Assembly: GCA_027605045.1 (NCBI GenBank)
Contig: JAQFWX010000031.1
Location: 1-64,000 of the forward strand
Reading direction: 5' to 3'
DNA length: 64,000 bases
DNA from: Phallus indusiatus
Taxonomy: Eukaryota; Basidiomycota; Agaricomycetes; Phallales; Phallaceae
Of this stretch, positions 12,140-21,573 are shown piece after piece. Each line of letters begins with the position of its first letter. The stretch's first letter is position 1. The position numbers were made by a program, and so were the translations under genes. The notes under the pieces are model-generated. The model worked only from the letters and a program-made list of their open reading frames with translations, made no database searches and was not told the origin of the DNA.

Positions 12140-13485
12140 TCACTTGGTATCACAAGGCGTTATGTCATTTTCCTTGAGATGTTTGATGATTTTGGCAGGG
12201 TTCCCGCCGATGAGGACATCGTCGGGCCAAGTACCTTTGACCTTTCGAAAAAAATTATAGCAAAAAAACGAGGTTCATCGAACGAAATGGATGGCATACT
12301 ACAGAGCCAGCAGCAACGACAACGCCTTGACGTGTAGCAAACAAAGGTGAATAGTGCGAACTTGTGCTGAAAATATTACGTACGATTGCCAATAGTACAT
12401 GGTCCAATTATTGTCGAATTTCCTCCGATCCAAACCTAAGTAACGACGCTGTCAGTGTAGCTTCGAAAACAAAAAAAAAGAAGTAGCAAAACCTGATCGC
12501 CAATCTATTCAGATTCATTAGAAATCTCAAATGTGAAACTCTTTCTAGTTAAATGAGACTCGTGTCTACATACCTCTATAGCATGAGCGAACGCACGGGA
12601 CGTAAGTCGCTCTATAGGATCAAGTGAGTGACCCGCAGCGTATATCTTACATTATATTGAGCACAAACTTTGTAAAATCAAAGATCTACCACTTACATGA
12701 ACGCCTGGCCCAATCATCACTTGGTCTCCAATTACAATCTTGGCGTTATCTGAAAGTTTTATGTGATCTTGACTATAGAATAAGAGCGAAAGGTGGACAA
12801 TTACAAACCTAGGATCTAACGATTGTATGAGATATAAAGTCACGAGGTGTTTTCGAAGGAGATCAATTTTCTTACTACACAATTCCAATTAAACGACTAT
12901 ACAGAGAGATCAGTTGGAGATCAGCATCGAAAGCTTGTAGAACGAGAAAGAAAAAGGTAATACACAACGGCCTTTGAACTCGATATTGATGCCCTCGTCA
13001 CACCAAAAGGTTGGTAAAATCAAAAGATCTTTGCTAGCCTTTTCAGGTGTGATATTAAATAGCTCTGAGAGTATATACAGCTGGTTAATCTATATGGAGT
13101 ACATACTCAAGACAAGAACTCACCCGACAATATGGCTACCTTTTCAGGTGGATTAGCGCGAACATAATCTAAGGTGATACCAGGGAAATAATCAGGATTG
13201 GGCAATTTCTGTATAATAGTTGTAGTTTCTTCATAAAGAAAGATTTATTCGATAACGCACGTTGAGTTGATCACATAGCTTCCTGGACTTGAGTCGTTTT
13301 TGAAGCCACCTGTCAATAGCTTCGGCAGGGATGTTCTGTAGAGGCCGAACTTGTGTACTCGTCTCAACTTGAGCTTGGGGATCAGCGTCCGGTATCATCC
13401 GGCCCTCGACATGAATTTGTTCGTCAGTGCCTCTGAGCATTTCTTGGGACAGTTGAAGAGTTGATAGGGGTGTGTAAAGCTGCAT
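12140..13485 (-). CDS. Left-handed beta-helix acetyltransferase (maltose/galactoside O-acetyltransferase type)
   Basis: A hexapeptide-repeat enzyme of the LacA/Maa/NodL group, which transfers acetyl from acetyl-CoA to a sugar hydroxyl and acts as a trimer. Model: complement(join(12140..12241,12303..12325,12384..12435,12493..12504,12574..12645,12697..12749,12809..12815,12876..12896,12964..13064,13124..13208,13261..13485)), 11 exons, 250 aa. Family landmarks: LPTFWCDEGINIEFKGR, FNWNCVILDNAKIVIGD, MIGPGVHIYAAGHSLDP (probable catalytic His), QVWIGGNSTIIG, NRVVVAAGSVVKGTWPDD and VLIGGNPAKIIK. A 7-nucleotide exon (12809-12815) and a 12-nucleotide exon are needed for VILD and IGDQ. The start at 13485 is uncertain: the frame stays open further upstream and an extra 5' exon is possible. 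Its place behind nagA suggests amino-sugar substrates, but that is inference. Confidence 0.85.
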
Positions 13486-14634
13486 GGCGTATTTATGCCA
13501 TTCAGCATGAATAGGCGGAAGCGCTGTGGCTGTTAAGAGTTGAAAGCTTCAAAGAATGTTTTCTATGTAACTGGTTCTCATTGGCGGCTGTCATTGAGTT
13601 GTCAGTGAGATACCATTGAGATGGCAATCATCAGCTGAATGGGAGAAGTGTTTCTCACACAGTTTTCTTTACGGACAATTCTTTGCGACTGTGTAGTGCC
13701 GGAGTGCTAGTGAGATATATTGAGAACTGACCTCGGCGGACTGCAATTCTTGATATTAACGGAGTCAGGTTTCGAAGAATTGAGCTGGAAGTAGTAACAA
13801 ACCTTTATGAACCGCTTGAATATAGCTTCTAGGCTAGGCTAGACATATTAGTCCGTTCTGTCCCAAGCTTTACTAAATACTAATAACATACGCACGCGGA
13901 CAACATACTCCAACTTGAGGGCGATGATATTATGAATTGGGCCACAGCGCTAGCCTAAAATTAGATACACCATCCATTGATTCGTTGATACAGCAGCGAA
14001 CGTATTAGCAAACCTATCGGTGAAAATGACCATCGCTTAGTACGCCATTCTGTTGAGCAGTTAATATAATAACTCTCCGAGAATTGATTAACCACCACAG
14101 TAAAAGACTTTCCTCCCTGAACTCGTACAGCCATGAACAAGAGATAGGACACTGATGGAGAGGCTCAAGGACCGGCAACTGCGGCGAGGTCCGTTATGTA
14201 ATCAACTTTTACAACACGGCCTGGACACGATGTCATCGGCAACACTGCCTCCGAATTTTACTTCAACGACCGCCCACAAAACGAGAGGGAGGCGATCTCC
14301 CAATCCATTCACTAACATTTTCATCCGTCTTCAACCCATTTGTACTCACAGAGTCATATTAGGTTAGTACTGATTACGCGTTCTTACCTACAACGAGCGT
14401 GAAGAGGCCGTGCTTTCAAGTTTGCCTGACGTCTCGGTCTTTCAGGAATTCAGCCCGATTCTGCAGTCTTCTCTTTCTTGTTTTATTACTGACATTCGCA
14501 CAGAGGTCTCCAATTTACTTTGTCTTTCAACGCTATTTTTCATTTTGTCTTTGGTGCCCTTTTCTTCGTATGTGCTCGAGACTGATGCGTACTTATCTAG
14601 ACACCACCTTGACTATCGTATCGAATCGACTTAA
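13486..14634. other. Divergent intergenic region (acetyltransferase / EH-like protein)
   Basis: This 1.1-kb interval contains short frames (13961-14152 minus, 14155-14367 plus, 14399-14638 plus) with no recognisable motif. The last 250 bases before 14635 are rich in CTTT/TTTC pyrimidine runs on the plus strand, as is common upstream of fungal start codons. Confidence 0.5.
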
Positions 14635-17153
14635 ATGAAGTCCAATCCTCCGCCAAAGCCGAAATCCCGTCGACCTTTAACGTTGCACGTATCCGCACTG
14701 TCTGAGGTAGAATACACAGCTTACACCGATTGGTTAAGCGAGATCGTAGGGCCTCTTGATGGCGTTCGGGCCACATCATATGATTCTAAGGCTGAAGGTG
14801 GATTTGGGAACGATACCTCTCTTCAAAATGACGATAAAGGGTTGTTGAGAACAAGACCAGATAGCGGCGATTGGGACCCCGAAGAGACCTTCGTTAGTGT
14901 GCGCGAAGCGAGAGGTTGGATACGGGGACGGTGGGGGAACGGTCAGCATGCTCTGGATGGGGCCATGATTGATTCTGTATGTTTTCAATTTCCAGAGTTT
15001 TATGGGATTTGGATGCCTAACTATTATTCCACCATTTACAAATATTGAAACTGTTATCGCTCAATAGATACTAAAGAATTTCTCTCCGGATTTGGCGGCT
15101 CAGGATGTTATAACGGGCGGTCAATTCTTTGCGGTCATGAGATTGGTTTGCCACGCCCAAGAGCAGAAACAATCACAAAGCGGACAAGAGGGTAAACCGT
15201 CGATAGATGAATCGCTAGTTTTTGTGCAAGGTATGTATATACGTACATGAACAATTTGTGTGGAAGGCTGGAACATATCTTTTTTTTTGCGCAGCTAATC
15301 CAACTTATATTCCTCCCGAATCATCTGAGCTCTCTCACAAGAAAGCCGACTCGGCCTCTTCTATGCGATCGGATTTATCTGCGTCTGCGTCTGTCTCATT
15401 GAGGAAATTCAAACCTCCACCCCCCATTCCGCCTCCTCGGCAGTCAGGCGAGATTCTTCCCAACCAACTTGCCTTGCTTTCCGAACCCAATGCATCTACC
15501 AACGTGCCTGTCCTCCCCCCTCGCCTTATGTCTTCCACCAGTCCTAACTCAAATCCATTTACCCGCACACTCGCATCAAACCTGCCTACATCTGACAAAT
15601 CTCCAGGAGGGGTATTCGCCGGGAATGCATCGTTGTCCTTTTCTGAACCCTCGCGCAATCCATTCAGACCACTAACCAAGCCCCCGCCCCCACCTCCAAC
15701 GTTTCTTCCGATCACACAGAGCTCACCCGCCCTTTCTGAATCAGACGATTCTGCTTCTCCGCCTTCCAAACGCCAGACGGCCGGATCTCTTCCACCCCTT
15801 CCCCCTCGCAAAGCAGCAATACTTCCCCCTCCTCGACACGTATCTATTAAACCAGCCCCGACACATTCCCACTCAGCAACGACCGTAGTTCCAACAACTA
15901 CTTATGTTCCTCCCCCTCTTCCTCCCCCAGCTCCTCCTCCAAAACCACCCAAAGTGACCTCCCCTCTTATCAAACAAAGCTTAGAAGCTGCGAAAAATGC
16001 CCAAAATCTCAAAGCTTCTTTGGAGAGTCTTAGCCGAGAAAGACAGTTGGAAATAATTAAGAAGAGTGGAAGTGGTGGGACGACGGGGGTTATCGGACCT
16101 GGTGCGATTAGAAAAAGTGACGGAGAGCGTCAGACGGCAAGGAGTATGAGTCCTCCTCGGTCTATGTACGACGTCGCAACTGCTCAACTTCGCGGGTACC
16201 AGACACAATCAGTATTGTCTTCGACGTCAGCATCGGCATCCTCTCTTTCTTCTAGTGTCTCATCTACTGGAGTCACAGAGGAGAAGAACTGGCGTCCAAA
16301 GCCTAATGGACCTAAGCCAAAATTATTTAACGACATGACCCCTTCAGTTTTGTCTGCGTCGCGTACACCGACTAAACCAAATTTTCCTCCTTCCCCACTC
16401 TCACCTTCATCCGTATCACCTGGAGGCTCAAACCCAAGGCGCACGAAGTCGTTACATCATCCTAGTCCATCAAATTCGCCTCACTCCCAATTTCCATTCC
16501 TTCAAACCGGTAATACCAATCAACCGCCACCGCCACCCCGTCGAAGACCCGAGAGCATACAAGTTTTCAGATCAACCGACGAGGCGAACACTCCCATCAA
16601 GCTCACCAGTCCTAATCCTTTTTCGCAAGACGGACAAAAACAAGCACCTGTACAAGATTGGCCTCCTCCGAAGCTGGCTTCTTCTAGCTCTAATGCAATT
16701 AAATCAACTCGTAGGGTATCGACGTCGACACTGGCGACACAGTTATCTGAGTCGTCAGCCTATAATAACCACGGGAGTTCACCCTCAGCATCTCCCGGAA
16801 TAGCGGTCTTTGACACTCTTCAACGTACTTTTTCAAGCCTATCTACGCTCAAACCAGGTCCTGGTTTTGACTCCGCAAGAATCCGTGCCGAAGGGCGCGT
16901 ATTACCGTCCGGATTCAGTAAATTGGGCGGGAAAGGAAAAGGTATAGAAAAAGAGAGATTAATGGACGATGTTGATGACGACGACGGCGACGAAAGCAGT
17001 CGCGGACGTGCATCTGGGAGCTATGAACGAGGCCGAAGGATTGATACAGTTACCAGGGATGACACTGGGCTTTCTGGCTTATCGCAAGATTCGGTGATGG
17101 ATAACTTTAAAGTACCAGTAAACCCGAATGAAGGGTGGGTAAGCCTTAGTTAG
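14635..17153 (+). CDS. Proline-rich protein with a divergent EH-like N-terminal domain
   Basis: Model: join(14635..14976,15068..15230,15295..17153), 787 aa. Residues about 85-150 (FVSVREARGWIRGRWG, then ILKNFSPDLAAQDVI and GGQFFAVMRLVCHAQEQ) follow the helix-loop pattern of an EH/EF-hand domain, though calcium ligands are not obvious. The rest is disordered, Ser/Pro/Thr-rich and full of PPPPIPPP, PPPPPPTF and PPPPPRRRP tracts that look like SH3-binding sites, so a scaffold role in endocytosis or cortical actin is a reasonable guess. A conserved-looking end reads VPVNPNEGWVSLS. The first exon begins with MKSNPPPKPKSRRPLTLHVS. Yeast Irs4/Tax4 also combine an EH domain with disordered regions but put the domain at the C-terminus. 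Function is not established from the sequence. Confidence 0.75.
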
Positions 17154-17500
17154 CGTCTGTGTATCCTATTTCTCCCTTTTTTATCTTTTTACTTTCTATT
17201 ATGCTTTACGCATTAGTGCAGAGAAGTTGTATTGTAGATTACCCCTCATTACTTTGCGACTATTCAATCAACTTGCAACGAAACTAGTCGTTAAACACAT
17301 GATTCCGAAAACAAGCATAACTTGATGGACGACGCCGGGAGTTTTACCAGGTCAAACAAATGAATTGATCAAGTATTGTCAAAATGAGTCGTCTAACGAC
17401 GGAGTATATGTAAGGACTGTTAAACGTCTAAGAAATTGATATAGTTATTTGCACCAGGTTTTCCGCCCTTCCTTGGATTACTCCGCGATTCAGCTGCTGA
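17154..17500. other. Convergent 3' intergenic region
   Basis: This 347-base interval lies between the 3' ends of the EH-like gene and the HPP gene. It is AT-rich with no gene; both terminators must lie here. Confidence 0.5.
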
Positions 17501-18479
17501 TCATATATACCTAGGTACCGGTTCATTCGGCAGTTGTTTCTCGACATCCGATGACGTGAATTCTTTTTGGCTACTGTCGGTTACGACTATAGCAGGAGGA
17601 ACTTTAATGGTCGTTGCAGTGTATGTGCTGAATGCGCTGCCAGTGCTGAACCTGCCCTGAGGATTTCGATGAATAATAGGCAAGGTGCTGTATCTGCGAT
17701 CCCTCCCCATGGAATCCATCATCTCGGGTTCAGGCATTTCTAAGGGATCGCCCATCTTGTCAGTGTAGTAGAACCAGAACGTTGGATAGTTGCGCTGGAT
17801 GTTGTTAGAAATGATGGCCACCGAGACTATGATTATCGAGGAAAGTAAAACGATGCCAAGATAATACCAGCCGATATCTCGAATTTGATCGTTGACAGCA
17901 GCAAGAAGGGCCGTAGATCCTAAGCAGAAGAATGAATTGTTAGGAAGACACAAGTCATAACGCTAGAAGAGTCCTTACCGGCAGGTGGATGTCTTGTACT
18001 AGTGAGTTGCATAGCGATAATAGCAATGCCAGTCGCTAAACATCCTGCAAGCCAAGCGTACTCGTTAAATTTGTCTGGCCCGCTTCCTAAGAATACTTTG
18101 GTGACTACGATTCCGGTAAATGCAGCAATGAAATGTCCACAAATAACGGCTCGAGGTTGGGCGAAGGGGGAATCGATTACACCGTAGACCAAAACGGTGC
18201 TGCCGCCCTGTCATTGTTTACAAGAGAATATCAGTGACGCGCAAAAAGTCAAAATGTACGTGTACGTACAAAGCTGGCAACTATACTTGGGACATTACGT
18301 TCTACGAAAAAATGAGTGCCGAAGATACCCTGTAGGAAAGCGAGGGAGACAAAAGTGCCGATGAAGGCCCACACGCAGATGATGAGCTGAGATGAAGGAG
18401 CAGGAGTCTCAGCTCGATATCCTAACCAATGGTTCGCCCATGTAGGAAGCCGTGAAAGTTTATGAGAACCCGCGCCCAT
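17501..18479 (-). CDS. HPP-family integral membrane protein
   Basis: Model: complement(join(17501..17919,17979..18207,18270..18479)), 285 aa. The N-terminus LPTWANHWLGYRAE is typical of fungal HPP proteins, followed by membrane segments (IICVWAFIGTFVSLAFLQGI; CGHFIAAFTGIVVTKVF; LAGCLATGIAIIAMQLTS), the diagnostic HPPAG motif at about residues 142-146 in the tight intramembrane loop, GWYYLGIVLLSS and the family word NNIQRNYPTFWF. A soluble tail of about 75 residues follows. Some plant HPP proteins have been reported as plastid nitrite transporters; the fungal role is unknown to me. Both introns lie in helical segments and keep frame. It is convergent with the EH-like gene. Confidence 0.85.
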
Positions 18480-20009
18480 GGATTGTCCGTTGAAAGCTCA
18501 AATATTAAATATAGAGAGTAAATTAAAGTAAATTAGAGTGAAAGCGGAAAGTTAGAAAGAGTTCAAGTGAGAACGAGACTTAAAGCGAAGAAGAGAAAAA
18601 AAAAATTAAAAAGAGAATAAAGTAAAAAGAAGAAAGGTCAGACCAGTAAGAAGGCTTTTACAGAGGGGGGAGCGGATGTAAATTCGGGACTTTTGTTTTT
18701 ATATCGTCGCTTGTTTGGATAGCATCTTTTGATGGCGCTTCTTTTTCATCTTGTTCACATTGCCCATGTCTGGCACTTGAGATATACTTGTATTTTTCTT
18801 TGATATCAAGTGAAGTGTTCGTTAAAAACCTTGGTATCCTTGACTTACTTTCTCCAAGCGAGAGCAAGTACGTCGTATTCTAGACTGTTCTTCGTGCGCG
18901 CGGAGGATTTTCCTCCCTGACGTTCATGTTCCTGCCAGGTACAAGCTATCGCCTTGGAAGTTGGCCGTGTGTGTGATTCGAGATGACGCCTCCGGATTAT
19001 AACGATTACGTTGATGTGACTTGGGTTCCAAGGAAATTTCATTTGACTGTATGTTCAGCGTTGAGTGCACAGCATAGTACATAATCTGACCCGCTCTTTG
19101 TGATTGATGCAATGGTTGTGCACAGCTAATAGGACTCCAGTAACTGGGTGATGCGGAGTCCTACGCGTCGGAAACAACACCGACTCGTCTTGACTCGACA
19201 GGTTGCACAGCTCACTATCATTTGCCGCATCGTTCCACACGGATACGATAAGAAGGCTATATCCATGAATCCATGATCATGATTCATGAAGCTTCAGCCC
19301 ATTCAAAGGTTGCCAAGATGGGCTTGGTATATGTAATAACGTGGCCTAAAAAATTGAACATCCATTTGAATATTGAAGTGGATTCAACGTCTCAAAGAAG
19401 CAAGACCATAGCGACCAGGGGACATTCGTATGTAAAACAGGTTGAAAGCGACTTTTTGACCGGTGAGTGTGTGATGGGATATTTGGACCTAATGGGGTCT
19501 CTCACGTCGTCATGCATCAACAAAGGGTACCGCATCGCATCCTTCATGTTGAGTACAAGTGTTTCCTATTTGTCGCCCGGTCCGTAAAATGCGAAGGAAA
19601 GCGTTGGAATATGAGTTCTTGTTTAGGGGCTGTTTGGCAAGTTCCGTTATCAATCGTCGTTACTGTATTGACGTTTGCTATGTGTCCCCTTCTACGGCCG
19701 TTCGTAGCCTGTTGTCTACCATGTATAGGGTTTACCTTTAATTGTCACCATATATTAATCTGCGTGGTTCAGTGGTGTGGCTGATGTTTACCATTATTGA
19801 GCTGTTGGATGTAAAAAGCGACATCGTTCCGGGATTTGCCGTCGCAGGCTTGCGAGACAGGAGATATATTGTCAAAGTAAAAAAAGTCACCACAAGTACT
19901 ATAGTACAATTACATTAATCACGGTAAATACCAAATACCGAAAGAAAGGAGTTGATTATCATTCTGAGCGCACAGGCTGTGAGACAATTCGTGGCTATTC
20001 GTCAAGCAG
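18480..20009. other. Intergenic region between the HPP and DUF3602 genes
   Basis: About 1.5 kb. Directly upstream of the HPP start (18500-18650) the plus strand is a long purine run (GAAAG, AGAGAAAAAAAAA), that is, a pyrimidine-rich promoter tract for the minus-strand gene. Short frames at 19273-19784 show no known motif. Confidence 0.5.
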
Positions 20010-20929
20010 TCAATCACCTCTGGTGCGACTGCGACTACCACTAGCTTGACGGATATTCCCAGCGCCACCTCTACCAGAAGAAAAGGTGAGATGCTCTCCG
20101 CCACCTGACGACGGCTGAGATTCGTGAATAGGGGGTAGGTCGATGCCTGGAGAAGGAATTGAGGTAAGATTGGCAGCGCCGCCACGGCCAGTTGAGTGAC
20201 TATTTGTGTTGTCATCAGCAAATGAATATGGTTTTGAAAAAAAAAGTTAAAACGCGACATTACATTCCGTCAGGGTGCTGATGTTGATAGTGTTGGTGAT
20301 GCTTCAGTCTTTCTAGCTCATCCAGCATGGCGATATCTCTGTTGTCGGTCGTTGTTGTTGGAGAGACCATATTTCCTGCGCCACCGCGACCCGAGCTGCG
20401 AACCCCTGAGCGAGATCTGGACTTGGCGGCGGCATCTGCAGCAGCAGTAACAGCGAGAGGAGAAGCTGGGGATGTAATGTTCCCGACACCGCCACGACCA
20501 GAAGAATGAGGGTGATCGACGTCGCGTTCCGAGTATTGCTTGATGATGTCCTTCTCGTACTGTGATGACGATGGTAATGCTGGGGATGTGGGGCCGCGAG
20601 ATGGAGAGCGAATATTGCCTGCTCCACCACGTCCTGAATGGGTAATGGCTGGCGTAACGTTCATCTCGCGACCTCTTGTTTGAGAGAAGTCATCTGGGCC
20701 ATCTTGGGCTGGCCTCGTCAGTGCTGGATCACGAGACGTACTGGTGCGTCTGATATTGCCTGCGCCACCGCGACCGGACGAGTGCTGTAAGTAGTGAATG
20801 AGATGGTCTTTTCGTTACAAGTGGATGAAAAAGAAAAGGGCGTACGAAAGCCTCTCGACCTCTTGACTGAGAACGAGACTGTGCGTAAGATGTTGCGTCA
20901 GCGGCTGAAGAACCTGTAAAAGAAGACAT
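20010..20929 (-). CDS. DUF3602 protein with six GRGGxGN repeats (Par32/Amu1-like family)
   Basis: Model: complement(join(20010..20199,20264..20784,20846..20929)), 264 aa. The protein is Ser/Arg-rich, probably disordered, and carries six copies of the family signature: HSSGRGGAGNIRR, HSGRGGAGNIRSPSRG, SSGRGGVGNITSP, SSGRGGAGNMVSP, HSTGRGGAANLTS and SSGRGGAGNIRQ. The N-terminus (MSSFTGSSAADATSYAQSRS, then QSRGREAF) runs into the first repeat over a 61-base intron. S. cerevisiae Par32/Amu1, known from the literature to inhibit Mep1 and Mep3 under TORC1 control, has this repeat, but most fungal DUF3602 proteins are uncharacterised. The last intron (20200-20263) joins DGI to HSTGRGG. A longer form starting from an upstream exon (21218-21473) is phase-compatible. 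Confidence 0.82.
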
Positions 20930-21217
20930 CAACACGACGGAACCTTGGGAGAAGATGCCAGAGGAAAAAGGAAGTCACAACAGGAATAAGGAAGACAGGG
21001 ACGAGGGCTGATATTATACGTTGATAAGTCAACGGGCTGTTATTGGGAGAGAGAGAGACACTTGGTCTTGGACTTGTGAGACGCACAACGGTTGTCCTTA
21101 ATCCTTATCTCTTTATCTCTGGCTACCGCAGCGTAGCGCTGATATAAAAGCAGCCCCCCTCTCGTCCTTATCTCTGTGATGGGCCCTGAAACAGTAAAAA
21201 AGCCTCTTTCTCATTAC

Positions 21218-21473
21218 CTGCATTCTTGTTGATAAACATCCGTTCGTCGCTGTCGTCGTTGTCGTTGTCTGCGAGAGATGAAGGAAGAGAAAGAGCAGAG
21301 GTGTTAGAAGGCTGCAACCAGATCCTGGATAGTCTTGTTCCCAAACCGGCTAATGACTCGGAAAGTGTGGACCGAGATTCCCAGGCCTGCAGTTGGGGCT
21401 GAGGCTGAGACGCCTTGCGCTGTTGCTGTCGTTGAAGCTCAAGTTGTGTTTTGAGCATGGTGTTTGGGAACAA
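21218..21473 (-). other. Possible alternative 5' exon of the DUF3602 gene or separate small gene
   Basis: An open frame begins MFPNTMLKTQLELQRQQQRK and stays open to a GTAATG donor at 21217. Splicing from 21218 to an acceptor that makes 20913 the next coding base would preserve phase and give a 344-residue product with a 304-base intron, long for this window. The segment is Gln- and Ser-rich and resembles nothing I know. A TATA-like box lies just upstream, so transcription from here is plausible. Confidence 0.35.
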
Positions 21474-21565
21474 GAGTTTAAAGGATGGAATGGCGGATGG
21501 AATGATGGTGTGAGAGAGAAAGGGTGTGGGACTGGCTTGTTGTCGGGCGATACGGACGGGGGTGG

Positions 21566-21573
21566 CTTTTATA
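21566..21573 (-). promoter_or_regulatory. TATA-like box
   Basis: The minus strand reads TTTATAAAAGCC here, about 95 bases upstream of the ATG at 21473. Position and sequence fit a TATA element driving minus-strand transcription. Confidence 0.35.

Noticed and set aside
15335..15811. Glycine-rich minus-strand frame within the EH-like gene
   Set aside because: It is the mirror of proline-rich codons on the coding strand.
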